From: Candidatus Melainabacteria bacterium | GTDB taxonomy: Bacteria; Cyanobacteriota; Vampirovibrionia; Vampirovibrionales; JAJTHC01 | Direction: 5' to 3' | Length of the DNA: 29,966 nt | NCBI GenBank assembly: GCA_026389055.1 | Contig: JAPLIO010000088.1 | Span: 1-29,966, forward strand | In this document: positions 21,567 through 29,799 of the stretch, piece after piece | Layout of the letters: the number at the start of each line of letters is the position of its first letter | How positions within the stretch are numbered: position 1 is the first letter of the stretch | Notes under the pieces: model-generated | Told to the model about the DNA's origin: nothing | What the model saw: only the letters and a program-made list of their open reading frames with translations | The model's database searches: none | Program-made: the position numbers and the translations under genes

Positions 21567-22787
21567 GTGTTTAACATTAAGAAAAAGAATGCCAGCTTGC
21601 TAGCCAGCTTATTAGCTGTTTTGTTACTTTCTACTTCAGTAGCTCTGCTACCTCAAGCCCAAGCAATCAGCTTGAAGTTACCAAAAATCAGCAAAAAAGC
21701 CACCAAAAACAACACCCAACTGCCTTTTTTGCTCAATAATTTTAAGCCCATTACCATTACCAACCAAGTAAAAATCATCAATGGGTCTGCACAAGAAGCT
21801 AGCGTTAAAAGCTTGCTTTCAACCATTGAAGCTATGACGGTTGCCGCCAATACACACCAACTGCAGGGCTATTTAAAGCATTATGCCCCCCGCTACACTA
21901 GCGGAGACAACTTAACCCTAAGCCAAGTGAAAGGGTTTATTGAAGAAACTTGGCAACAGTACCCTAACATTCAATACGGAGCCACCTTGTTAGAAATTAG
22001 GCTCAATGGCAATTGGGCAACGGTGGAAAGTTTAGATAGCACCAAGGCGGATGATATTATCTCTCCCTTCGCCCCAAAAAAGCCCGAAGCCAAAGAAGGG
22101 GCGTTACCTTCTGTTTTAGCTACGACGCAAACTGCCACCAAAGCAAACCCAGTGGCTAACAAACTAGATATTACCGCCCCTGGTACGTTAGAAACGCAAT
22201 CAAGAACGCTGATGTTCTTCCACAAAGTGGGCGAAAGCTGGTTGGTGGAAAGTGATAGAACCCTGTATGAAACCGCGATGCTTCGGTTTGGCGATGTTAG
22301 CCGTATTGGGTTAAGCTTCCACACCCCAGACCAAGTGTTTGGTGGGGAAGGCTATACCGCCCAAGTGGAAGCTTCGTTGCCAGATAATATTGTTGCCATG
22401 TCAACCCTCAATCGCGAAGCGGTGGTGTTTCCGCACCCTAAACCCAAAGATGTTTACCGCATGGTGGGGGGCAAACGCTCTAAATTGGAACGGGTGTTTG
22501 AAGCCAACACGGCTAACCGCAATGAAATGGTTTCTATTTCAATGGGGTTATTAAGAGCCTTACCTCAAGGGCAAGAAGGCTTATCGTTAGATGTGGCAGG
22601 CATGGTTACGCTGGTAAAACGTGTCAATGTCATTCCCAAGGTAACGGCAACCGAAGGGCAAGCTATTAACCCGACGGATAACTTGGTTAAAACCTCTGCC
22701 AATGGCAAGCTTGATTTTTCAAAAGACGAAGAAGGCAATTCGCCTTTTGGTGGCGGAGCAGCTGCTATTCCTACCCCAATGCCTTAA
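21567..22787 (+). CDS. Secreted protein with NTF2-like domain
   Basis: The 406-residue protein starts at a GTG preceded by AAGGAATCC. Residues 1-34 form a clear signal peptide (KKKNASLLASLLAVLLLSTS... ending LPQAQA). The region from about 75 to 245 resembles an NTF2/SnoaL-type fold: a first helix (SLLSTIEAMTVAANTHQLQGYLKHYAPRY), a second helix with VKGFIEETWQQYPNIQY, then strands with LNGNWATVESLDS and MFFHKVGESWLVESDR. A linker rich in A, K and P interrupts it at about 165-205. The C-terminal part is unrecognised and ends in GGGAAAIPTPMP. The last 51 bases of the gene recur at 23087-23137. The role is unknown; such domains often act as binding or scaffold modules. Confidence 0.65.
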   Translation: MFNIKKKNASLLASLLAVLLLSTSVALLPQAQAISLKLPKISKKATKNNTQLPFLLNNFKPITITNQVKIINGSAQEASVKSLLSTIEAMTVAANTHQLQGYLKHYAPRYTSGDNLTLSQVKGFIEETWQQYPNIQYGATLLEIRLNGNWATVESLDSTKADDIISPFAPKKPEAKEGALPSVLATTQTATKANPVANKLDITAPGTLETQSRTLMFFHKVGESWLVESDRTLYETAMLRFGDVSRIGLSFHTPDQVFGGEGYTAQVEASLPDNIVAMSTLNREAVVFPHPKPKDVYRMVGGKRSKLERVFEANTANRNEMVSISMGLLRALPQGQEGLSLDVAGMVTLVKRVNVIPKVTATEGQAINPTDNLVKTSANGKLDFSKDEEGNSPFGGGAAAIPTPMP

Positions 22788-22788
22788 C
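22738..22788. repeat. 51-bp direct repeat, copy 1 (3' end of the secreted-protein gene)
   Basis: This segment encodes the C-terminal SPFGGGAAAIPTPMP and stop, and recurs at 23087-23137 in the same orientation with two mismatches. The copies start 349 bases apart. Confidence 0.9.
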
Positions 22789-22840
22789 ATCTGACGTTTT
22801 TTGTTTGATAAATGCGAAAGATTATCCCTTCAGCCTGGGG

Positions 22841-22875
22841 CTTTTGTCAGGTGGACTGCTGTTTGGCAGCCCCCC
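22841..22875. repeat. Hairpin repeat with TGTTTG loop, copy 1
   Basis: TTTGTCAGG is followed by a hairpin with arms CTGC/GCAG (22856-22859 and 22866-22869), loop TGTTTG and a C-run. The same arrangement occurs at 29934-29966 with different arms (GGTGCC/GGCACC) and the identical loop. Confidence 0.6.
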
Positions 22876-22892
22876 CGACACCCCCCCACAAA

Positions 22893-22919
22893 TTTAAGGG
22901 GACTCCACGCCCCCTTAAA
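22893..22919. other. Perfect 9-bp hairpin in the repeat-rich gap
   Basis: TTTAAGGGG at 22893-22901 and CCCCTTAAA at 22911-22919 form a perfect stem with a 9-base loop. A second perfect stem, GAAAACC-AGAG-GGTTTTC, lies at 22974-22991. Together with the flanking repeats they make this 300-base interval (22789-23086) unusually structured. A 60-codon open frame here (22812-22994) translates the repeats and is not considered a gene. Confidence 0.6.
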
Positions 22920-22961
22920 AATCCCCTCTCAAGGGCTGACTTGTTTGCTCGCACGTTGGCA

Positions 22962-23054
22962 ACAGGCTTGACCGAAAACCAGAGGGTTTTCTAATTGGTC
23001 TGCTTCGCTACGCTCGCACCAGCCTATTTCCAACTACCGATGGTTCGAAGCTAA
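22962..23054. repeat. Dispersed intergenic repeat, copy B
   Basis: This is the partner of 51-142 in the same orientation. Both copies place a hairpin with AGAG in its loop next to CTAATTG, but the arms differ (GAAAACC/GGTTTTC here). Conserved blocks are CTGCTTC, CTACG, TCGCACCAGCCTAT, TCCAACT and GAAGCTAA. Confidence 0.7.
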
Positions 23055-23086
23055 AAATCCCAACAAAAGCTATCAATAAAATGAGT

Positions 23087-23137
23087 ATTCGTCTTTTGGT
23101 GGCGGAGCAGCTGCTATTCCTACCCCAATGCCCTAAC
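23087..23137. repeat. 51-bp direct repeat, copy 2 (overlaps the 3' end of the Q-rich gene)
   Basis: This second copy of 22738-22788 has two mismatches. Read on the minus strand, it supplies the last codons and the TAG stop (complement of 23120-23122) of the 698-residue gene. Confidence 0.9.
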
Positions 23138-25216
23138 TTGGTGAATAGCCTGTTGTTGCGTGGTATAGCTCCATAAATCGGGTTGATCTAACACTTTTCT
23201 AGTAGCATGCGGAGTTGCTATTGGGCTGATGGCAGGAGCAACGACTGTTGACTGAATAATGGGTTGCACGGGTTGCGGCACGGCCGTGGAAACAGTCCCT
23301 GCAACCACCCCTGTTGGTTGCGTTACTGGGGCAATGTAGTTTTGTGGTAAGATGGGTTGCTGAACAACTTGTTGTTGCGGTAGTTGAATGGGTTGTGGTG
23401 TAGTGTATACAGGTTGCTGTACCACTTGAACAGGTTGCTGCTGTTGCACCATAACTTGTTGCTGTTGCTGCTGCACCGTAGCCATGTTTTGGGCAGCGGG
23501 GGCTTGGCTCATTGCAGGGATTGAACTACCTTGTAACAACGCTAAATCATTGTTATACGTGCTGGTTAAATTGGTTTGTTCAATAGAAAATTTGGTGGTT
23601 GGTGGGAATGTAACAGGGTCTGCGTAGGAACTAGCCACTATTTTAGCTTTCACAACGCCTTGTAATTCATTAAACAGTTTAGGAAGCCCTTGGGGGCTAG
23701 GGGTCATAATCACGTTGCCTTCAGGTTCACCTTGGCTATTAAAGGCATAGGTAAACAACCGAACACTTTCGCCCTTATTGGGGGCTAGCATATCGTCTTG
23801 CGTCAATTGAGTTTTGTATTTACCATCAGCCCCTTTGGCTTTTTTAGGGTCAAAATTTAAGGGCATTTGGGTAATGGTAACCCCATTACCTGCTTTAATA
23901 ATATCAACTACCCGTGCCAATAGTTTACCCTTGGCATCTTTGGTAACAATAACAGGCATGCCATTAAAGGTAATGCCTTCACTGGCTTCAACGGTTTCAT
24001 CTTTGGGTAGCCAAACTTTTGCAGTAACCCCTTCTGGGCTTTTGATTGCAGGGCCAGGGGTATAATCTTTATTATCTTTGAAAGCCCCTACCACAATGGG
24101 CTTGCAATTTCTGCTAATGGAAAGCCCTTCCAACTCATCAAGAGAGAAGCTGGCTTCTTTTTCGGAAATGGTGCCGCTTTTGCCCGATTTTAAAAACCCG
24201 CCAACCAAGTTACCTTTATTATCCACGTTGGCACCCGAAATACTGGCGTAAATTTGATTGATTTCTGACAAGTTTTCATCAAAAATTTCATCGAATCCGT
24301 TCTCTTTAGTAATATCCTTACCCCAAAACCAGTTGCTATCGCCGTACTTACTTAGATCCCAAAAAGCTTTATTGTTTGAATTGCGATAAGTATCGCTATC
24401 TTTAACGGTTTTTAATTTGGTGGCTAATGCAACCATAGCATCTTGTTTGGGTTTCAGTAATGCATCAATCGCCCCATCTTGGTTTGTGCTTTTTAATGCT
24501 TCTTCATACGGTGCCAACGCACCCATTAACTGCTGAAGGTGGGTAACCTTTAGGGCAACCGTGGGGTCAATCACATTTTCATCATAGAGGGGGGTAACTA
24601 CCTGTTTCCCGCCAGCATCTGTGGCTACGTTAATAACGGGTGTTTTACCATCCGTGCCATACTGTAAGTCTTTCAACAATTTATTTTTTGTGTTTATGAG
24701 TTCTTGAACTTTTGCTTTTACGCTGGCACGGTCAGGGTCAAGAATGACTTCATCGGCAAGGCGTTTATCCACTTTTTCCCAAGCTTCTAACGATTCTTTG
24801 GCAATTTTCTGCACATCTTCTTTGGTGAATTTAGCATCTTTATACTGGGTTAAATTATTTTCTGCCAATATGTTTTGATTGGTTGCATCATCCACCGTGC
24901 CATCTTCCATATCTTTTAAAGCAAGGCGTATTTTTTTAATGTCGGTAATAGCTGCTTGGGTGGGCTTATCGTAAGTCCATCGAATTTCGTTAGCGGCTTT
25001 ATCTGTTTCTGTTCCTGAAATAGCATTACCAAAGCTATCATCACCACCCCAGTTGTTGTTTAGTTCCGTATACAACTTTTGAAACCGATGAAGCCCTTGA
25101 TCTTTTTGGAGGATTTTTTGAAACCGATTATTCCAATTGGCAAATTTGGGGTCGTTCAACCCGTTACCACCGCCTGTGGTTCCTATGCTATTGGAAGACA
25201 TCATCATCATCATCAT
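23120..25216 (-). CDS. Large hypothetical protein with Q-rich C-terminal region
   Basis: I do not recognise this 698-residue protein. It starts at six consecutive ATG codons and has no signal peptide. Residues 20-300 are mostly charged and helical (FANWNNRFQKILQKDQGLHRF, EDVQKIAKESLEAWEKVDKRL, coiled-coil-like KAKVQELINTKNKLLKDL). Residues 300-550 look like a mixed alpha/beta region (FNGMPVIVTKDAKGKLLARVVDII). From about 565 the chain is low complexity: QQQQQQ, then VMVQQQQPVQVVQQPV and TQPTGVV. Its tail resembles in composition that of the protein at 3555-4760, so the two may share a cellular location. The ribosome site is weak (AAAGG about 17 bases before the first ATG). The last codons derive from the duplicated 51-bp repeat. 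No function is proposed. Confidence 0.75.
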   Translation of the reverse strand: MMMMMMSSNSIGTTGGGNGLNDPKFANWNNRFQKILQKDQGLHRFQKLYTELNNNWGGDDSFGNAISGTETDKAANEIRWTYDKPTQAAITDIKKIRLALKDMEDGTVDDATNQNILAENNLTQYKDAKFTKEDVQKIAKESLEAWEKVDKRLADEVILDPDRASVKAKVQELINTKNKLLKDLQYGTDGKTPVINVATDAGGKQVVTPLYDENVIDPTVALKVTHLQQLMGALAPYEEALKSTNQDGAIDALLKPKQDAMVALATKLKTVKDSDTYRNSNNKAFWDLSKYGDSNWFWGKDITKENGFDEIFDENLSEINQIYASISGANVDNKGNLVGGFLKSGKSGTISEKEASFSLDELEGLSISRNCKPIVVGAFKDNKDYTPGPAIKSPEGVTAKVWLPKDETVEASEGITFNGMPVIVTKDAKGKLLARVVDIIKAGNGVTITQMPLNFDPKKAKGADGKYKTQLTQDDMLAPNKGESVRLFTYAFNSQGEPEGNVIMTPSPQGLPKLFNELQGVVKAKIVASSYADPVTFPPTTKFSIEQTNLTSTYNNDLALLQGSSIPAMSQAPAAQNMATVQQQQQQVMVQQQQPVQVVQQPVYTTPQPIQLPQQQVVQQPILPQNYIAPVTQPTGVVAGTVSTAVPQPVQPIIQSTVVAPAISPIATPHATRKVLDQPDLWSYTTQQQAIHQVRALG
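25199..25216 (-). repeat. Six tandem ATG codons at a translation start
   Basis: The gene at 23120-25216 begins with an ATG microsatellite of six units. Gain or loss of units would keep the frame but change the distance between ribosome site and start codon. Confidence 0.9.
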
Positions 25217-25387
25217 GGTTGGCGACTACGCAGACCTTTGAATTTTGTGTTTATGCAATTGGACTAAAACTTTTTTAACTTTTTCCCGAATTATCACTAT
25301 ATCCATAAGTATAAAAACATGGCTTCGTGGTTTTTGTGCTAGCATTTAGTCTACAAGTTTTTAAACCGAGGATTAACCCAGTACCTA

Positions 25388-26041
25388 ATGGAAACCCCCA
25401 CGACGATTATTAAAATTTGCGGAATTACCACCGCTAAAAATGCCCAGCTAGCCATTGAGGCAGGGGCAACATGGTTGGGGCTTATTTTCGTACCCAATAC
25501 GCCTAGAACCGTAGTAACCAGTGAACTTCAAGCTATTACGCAACTGGCTAGAATCACTGGCGTTCAATTGGTGGGGGTGTTTCAAAATCAGCCCATTGAG
25601 TTGATTAACGGTATTGCGGAAAGCCTGCAACTGCAACTGGTTCAACTGCATGGCGATGAGCCGCCTGAAGATTGTCAACAGTGTTTGAAGCGTGTTATTA
25701 AGGTGTTTCCGCTCGAACCATTCCCAACTGCAGAACAGATTTTGCCGTATCAGCCTTTTCTTGATTATGTCCTATTAGATTTACCCAAGGGCTACCCCTC
25801 GTTGCCCACTTGGGAAACGTATCCTGTTGAAGCGTTGCAAAAAGCGATGAATCTGCCGATTTTGCTAGCGGGTAAACTGAAGGCTGAAACGGTTGGAGCG
25901 GTGATTCGCCAACATCGCCCAGCGGGGGTCGATGTCGCTTCGGGGGTGGAAACTGATGTTGTAGGGGAGAAATCCGCCGAGAAAATGACGATATTTGTTG
26001 AAAACGTGCGGATAGTGATAGATCCACAAGTATCCATTTAA
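25388..26041 (+). CDS. trpF: Phosphoribosylanthranilate isomerase
   Basis: TrpF converts phosphoribosylanthranilate to CdRP in tryptophan synthesis. Family motifs are present: IIKICGITTAKNAQLAIEAGATWLGLIFVPNTPRTV with the catalytic cysteine in KICGIT, LVGVFQNQ, LQLVQLHGDEPPE, and GVDVASGVE with the catalytic aspartate. The length of 217 residues is normal. The usual GGTGKTFDW phosphate-binding loop after LLD is missing: LLDLPKGYPSLPTWETYP stands in its place, and LAGGL is LAGKL. It may be a divergent but active form. A GAGGA site lies somewhat far (about 16 bases) from the ATG. No other trp gene is in the window; peptide-permease genes follow. Confidence 0.92.
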   Translation: METPTTIIKICGITTAKNAQLAIEAGATWLGLIFVPNTPRTVVTSELQAITQLARITGVQLVGVFQNQPIELINGIAESLQLQLVQLHGDEPPEDCQQCLKRVIKVFPLEPFPTAEQILPYQPFLDYVLLDLPKGYPSLPTWETYPVEALQKAMNLPILLAGKLKAETVGAVIRQHRPAGVDVASGVETDVVGEKSAEKMTIFVENVRIVIDPQVSI

Positions 26042-26106
26042 GTCTGCCTACTTTAATGATAGAATGGATTAATGATAAACGAAGATTATTTTAAAAATGG
26101 AACATC

Positions 26107-27075
26107 ATGTCTGCACTCGTTAAACAATCGTTTCTGATGAACCTACCTTGGCGATGGTTACTCAACCGTCTATTTAATGGCGGGCTAACGCTGGTTATTG
26201 TGCTGAGTTTAACCTTCATTCTACTTCGCCTCATGCCTGGGGGGCCCTTTGATAACCCCAAATTACCAGAATCGGTCAAGCTGGCGTTAGAAGCACGGTA
26301 TCACCTCAATAGCCCATTATGGGAACAATTAGTGTCGTATTTTCAAGGCTTATTACGGGGCGATTTAGGGCCTTCGCTGGTGAATGAAGGCAGAACCGTG
26401 GCGGATTTACTGAAAGATAGCGTGCCTGTTTCCTTAGCCCTTGGCTTGTTGGCTGGGGTGATTGGTATTCCCGCAGGGGTGGGAATTGGCTTATGGTTGG
26501 GGCTAACCGAAGGCACCAAAAACTGGCAAGCGGCTTTGGTAGAAGGTTTATTAGTCCTGATTTTAGCCAGCCCTAGCTTCCTAATTGCGGGAGGGTTGGT
26601 GTGGTTGTTCGCCGTAAAATTGGCATGGTTGCCTGTCGCACTGCTTAGCACCCCTGCCCATTGGGTTTTGCCTGTAGCCACACTTTGTAGCGTCCCGATT
26701 GTTTCTTGCAGTTTTCTCGTCAAAAAAAGCGTGATTGAAACGAAAAATCAGCTGTATGTAACCCTCAAATACGCCTATGGGTTGCCCAATAAACTCATCT
26801 TACTGAAGCACTTACTCAAACCCTCATTGCTACCGCTAGTAGCGGTTTCCGCCCCCTTATTAGCCAATTTATTAACAGGTAGTTTTGCGGTAGAATACTT
26901 ATTCGCCATACCCGGTATGGGCAAGCAGTTTATTGCCGCCATTATCAACAGAGACTACACTGTGGTGCTAGGGCTAACAGGGCTTTATGCCCTTTTTCTG
27001 CTAGTGTTCAACCTAATCAGCGATGGGTTACTGGTGCTGATAGACCCTCGGTTGAAAGAATCGACCAACCAATAA
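26107..27075 (+). CDS. dppB: Peptide/nickel-type ABC transporter permease, DppB/OppB family
   Basis: This is one of two membrane subunits of a peptide-type ABC importer. Seen: the DppB-type N-terminal span with LSLTFILLRLMPGGPFDNP, then LLRGDLGPSLVNEGRTVADLL before the second span. The coupling (EAA) loop lies around KYAYGLPNKLILLKHLLKPSLLPL, and the end has GSFAVEYLFAIPGMGKQFIAAIINRDYTVVLGL and IDPRLK. Six spans and 322 residues fit the family. The ATG at 26107 has GGA 6 bases upstream. The second permease follows within 30 bases. Neither ATPase nor binding-protein gene is nearby, so the transporter is completed by genes elsewhere. The substrate is open. Confidence 0.93.
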   Translation: MSALVKQSFLMNLPWRWLLNRLFNGGLTLVIVLSLTFILLRLMPGGPFDNPKLPESVKLALEARYHLNSPLWEQLVSYFQGLLRGDLGPSLVNEGRTVADLLKDSVPVSLALGLLAGVIGIPAGVGIGLWLGLTEGTKNWQAALVEGLLVLILASPSFLIAGGLVWLFAVKLAWLPVALLSTPAHWVLPVATLCSVPIVSCSFLVKKSVIETKNQLYVTLKYAYGLPNKLILLKHLLKPSLLPLVAVSAPLLANLLTGSFAVEYLFAIPGMGKQFIAAIINRDYTVVLGLTGLYALFLLVFNLISDGLLVLIDPRLKESTNQ

Positions 27076-27104
27076 TAGCTCCTATTATAGAAAGATACCC
27101 CCTC

Positions 27105-28010
27105 TTGCAATCTGCCGTCGTACCGCCCAAAGCGAACAATCCGCTCCTCGTCTCTCTCCAATCCACTTGGGGAACATGGGGCTTGGCATTGGTGATTTTA
27201 GGGGCTTTAAGCGTACCATTTTTAGGGCAAGATGCCACCTTTATTCATGTGAAAAGCCCGCTATTAGCCCCATTCAGTAACTTCTCTTTCCCACTTGGTA
27301 CCGATGATTTGGGGCGAGATTTACTTTCACGGCTAGCCGTTGGGGCAACCATTTCTCTGCTAGTAGGTAGTGTTGTCGGTGGGCTTTCTGCCTTAGCAGG
27401 GTTGGCTCTTGGGTTGTTGGGCGGGCTAAACGAAGGCAAAAGCATCGATACCGCCATCAATCGGCTGATTGATTTGGTTTATTCCCTGCCCAGCTTGGTG
27501 ATTGTCGTGCTGATGGCGGTGTTTTTAGAGCCGTTTATTCTCAACCTATTACCCACTACCGTTAATTCGACCGATTGGATTCGCCCCGTCGTCAAAGTAA
27601 CAGGGCTGATTTTAGCCTTAGCCTTTTTCAGCTGGCCCGATACCGCAAAAATTATCCGAGCAGAAACCTTACGCCTCGTGCGTGAACCCTTTGTGGAAGC
27701 CTACTACAGCCTAGGCGGTGGCATTGGGCGGCTAATTACCAAGCATCTACTGCCCAACCTTGCCCCCTATCTGCTTTTGAGCCTAACGCTTAGCGTGCCT
27801 CGGGCTATTTTAACAGAATCGACTCTCAGTTTTATTGGCTTGGGCATTGAAGCCCCGCTTTCTTCATGGGGAACACTCGCCGCTGAAGGCTGGTATCTGC
27901 TGAAAACGGCTCCGCATATTTTGGTGTTGGCAACGGCGGGTATTCTGTTAAGCATGCTCTGTTTTCATCAAATAACGCAACAAATTGATAGACAATTTGC
28001 CAGAAAGTAG
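27105..28010 (+). CDS. dppC: Peptide/nickel-type ABC transporter permease, DppC/OppC family
   Basis: This is the partner of the preceding permease. Motifs include FPLGTDDLGRDLLSRLAVGATISLLVGSVVGG near residues 65-97, the coupling-loop region IIRAETLRLVREPFVEAYYSLGGG, and ESTLSFIGLGIEAPLSSWGTLAAEG near the end. The 301 residues hold six probable spans. The start is taken as TTG at 27105 with AGAAAG upstream; no ATG or GTG in frame gives a full-length protein. holB follows after 8 bases, so the genes from trpF to holB are probably co-transcribed. Confidence 0.92.
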   Translation: MQSAVVPPKANNPLLVSLQSTWGTWGLALVILGALSVPFLGQDATFIHVKSPLLAPFSNFSFPLGTDDLGRDLLSRLAVGATISLLVGSVVGGLSALAGLALGLLGGLNEGKSIDTAINRLIDLVYSLPSLVIVVLMAVFLEPFILNLLPTTVNSTDWIRPVVKVTGLILALAFFSWPDTAKIIRAETLRLVREPFVEAYYSLGGGIGRLITKHLLPNLAPYLLLSLTLSVPRAILTESTLSFIGLGIEAPLSSWGTLAAEGWYLLKTAPHILVLATAGILLSMLCFHQITQQIDRQFARK

Positions 28011-28018
28011 GCTAAAAA

Positions 28019-29098
28019 ATGACTGCGATTGCTGAAACTCCCCATACAACATTAACGTTAGAAGCCTTAAAGGCATCGCAGCCGTTAGTGGTGCAGTTTT
28101 TTGAATCGGCATTGGCGTTGGGGACGCTTTCACATGGGTATGTGTTTACAGGCAATGCCATTGAAGCCCAATACGCCTTGGCGTTACGCATAGCCCAAGT
28201 GCTTAACTGTAGCGAACCCATTGGGGGGCTAGAACCTTGCGGACACTGTAGAAGTTGCAAGTGGTTGGCGAAAAATGCCCATCCCTTCGTAACGACGATT
28301 ACTCGGTTGAATTTTGACCCGTCTTCGATGCCCGCTAGCGAATTTGACCCGCAACGCACGCAAATTTCTACAGGGCAAATTGGGTATTTGTTGGATACAT
28401 TAAGCCTAAAAGTGGGCAATGAGGAATATCGCATTATCATTTTTGCCGATGCCACTGTTCACCCCACCGATGAAACCAGCAACATACTGCCCCCCTTTGA
28501 TTGGGTGGCTAAGCAGGGCTTGCCCACCGAAGAAGAAGTGGGTAAAAATAAAAGTCTCAAAAAAACGACGAAACCAACGGGCAGTTTTCAGCTAAAACCC
28601 CTCAATTCGGATGTGTTTAGTGTGCATGCGGTGAATCGGTTTTTGAAATCGTTGGAAGAACCGCACCCCCGCACATTGTTTTTCTTTTTGACGGAGAATG
28701 AATCGGCGTTGTTGCCCACGGTGGTTTCACGGTGTCAGGTTGTGCCGTTTCGCTCCATGCCCACGGAAAAACCGAGTTCTGCCGTTTTGGGCGATTGGTT
28801 TTGGGCGGTGCTAGGCACACCACGCAACCAGCGAATTAACTTTTATCCGTTGCACGCTCAGTTTGTGGCAGTAGCGAAGGAATCTGGGGGGGGCGTGGTA
28901 GAGTTGTTGCAACAACTGCAACGCTATTTAAGCGGAGCTGGGTTAGACCGTTGGGAACAGTTGTTTGGCAGAGAAACGGCGTTGACCGTTTATTGCAGGG
29001 GACAGGCGGTTATCAACACGGCTATTACCCACCTACAAGCCAAAACCAACGAAGGTGCAACCCTCCAGCAACTCATTCTCAGCTTGTGGGGGCTATAA
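28019..29098 (+). CDS. holB: DNA polymerase III delta-prime subunit (clamp loader)
   Basis: Delta-prime is a structural subunit of the clamp loader that places the sliding clamp on DNA. Seen: LSHGYVFTGNAIEAQYALALRIAQVLNC, where the P-loop is degenerate as is usual for delta-prime. A zinc-binding set C64, C74, C77, C80 follows (CGHCRSC). YRIIIFADAT is the Walker B-like strand, then RFLKSLEEPHPRTLFFFLTENESALLPTVVSRCQVVPF with the SRC arginine finger at 237-239. Between the FADAT strand and RFLKSLEEP, residues 150-202 form an insertion of about 45-50 residues that is rich in K, T, P and E and absent from typical HolB. The protein has 359 residues. DnaX is excluded because the P-loop is lost. Confidence 0.88.
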   Translation: MTAIAETPHTTLTLEALKASQPLVVQFFESALALGTLSHGYVFTGNAIEAQYALALRIAQVLNCSEPIGGLEPCGHCRSCKWLAKNAHPFVTTITRLNFDPSSMPASEFDPQRTQISTGQIGYLLDTLSLKVGNEEYRIIIFADATVHPTDETSNILPPFDWVAKQGLPTEEEVGKNKSLKKTTKPTGSFQLKPLNSDVFSVHAVNRFLKSLEEPHPRTLFFFLTENESALLPTVVSRCQVVPFRSMPTEKPSSAVLGDWFWAVLGTPRNQRINFYPLHAQFVAVAKESGGGVVELLQQLQRYLSGAGLDRWEQLFGRETALTVYCRGQAVINTAITHLQAKTNEGATLQQLILSLWGL

Positions 29099-29123
29099 AA
29101 TCCACTGAACTTTTGTAGTCGAG

Positions 29124-29168
29124 GGGGTTTAACCCCGCCTGTGCCATAACCTGTATGGGCAAAAGCCC
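29124..29168. terminator. Paired hairpins between convergent holB and the nuclease gene
   Basis: GGGG-TTTAA-CCCC lies at 29124-29136 and GGGC-AAAA-GCCC at 29157-29168. Long T-runs are absent, so termination is likely but not certain. The position between two convergent stops supports the role. Confidence 0.5.
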
Positions 29169-29190
29169 TTATCGCCACCACACCCTACTA

Positions 29191-29733
29191 CTACTGGTCG
29201 GAGGGAATATCGCCTTGGAATTTGAAATCGCTAGCTTTAATGTTTTTCAAGAAATCTTTAAACGCTTCGGCTTCTTGTTCATCGCGTTCATTATCAGTTG
29301 AAACCGTGCCTTCTGCCATCACGGAAGGGGCGGCGTAAATCTTCTTCTTCATCCGCAACGCCAAAGCCACCGCATCTGAAGGACGAGCATCCAGCTCAAT
29401 TACCGCATCGGTTTCCTTGTTTTGCACAATAAGGGTAGCGTAATAGGTATCTTCTTCCATGTGGTTAATTTCTACCCGCACTAGCTGATACCCCAACTGC
29501 TTCACCAATTGGTGCATTAAATCATGCGTCATAGGCCGAGATGATTCGATACCTTCTAACTGCCGAATAATGGCACTGGCTTCGGCGGTACCAATCCAAA
29601 TAGGTAAGGCTCTCCGTTTATCCACATCTTGCAATACCACAATGGGCGTACCCGTTCGGGTATCCAACGCAATACCCATTACGTTTAGTTCAATTAACGC
29701 ATCGGGGTCTAAATTAGGGTCAAATGATGGCAT
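29191..29733 (-). CDS. Bifunctional nuclease family protein (DUF151)
   Basis: Members of this family, first named in plants, are small proteins common in cyanobacteria, actinobacteria and Thermotoga; their bacterial role is poorly defined. The 180 residues show the N-terminal strands (LIELNVMGIALDTRTGTPIVVLQDVDKRRALPIWIGTAEASAI), THDLMHQLVKQLGYQLVRVEI, then VIELDARPSDAVALALRMKKKIYAAPSVM, the hallmark ARPSDAxALALR segment. The acidic tail (STDNERDEQEAEAFKDFL) looks like the UvrB/UvrC-type helix often found at this end. AAAGGAG lies 12 bases before the ATG at 29733. The gene is convergent with holB and probably has its own promoter. Confidence 0.9.
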   Translation of the reverse strand: MPSFDPNLDPDALIELNVMGIALDTRTGTPIVVLQDVDKRRALPIWIGTAEASAIIRQLEGIESSRPMTHDLMHQLVKQLGYQLVRVEINHMEEDTYYATLIVQNKETDAVIELDARPSDAVALALRMKKKIYAAPSVMAEGTVSTDNERDEQEAEAFKDFLKNIKASDFKFQGDIPSDQ

Positions 29734-29799
29734 ACAGGGGGAAGCTCCTTTTTTTACGCAACCTCAACAGGGCAAAATATCTCAAACTTGTTATCTTAT

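Noticed and set aside
22812..22994. 60-residue open frame in the repeat-rich gap
   Set aside because: It translates hairpin repeats and C-runs; the frame crosses two dispersed repeats.
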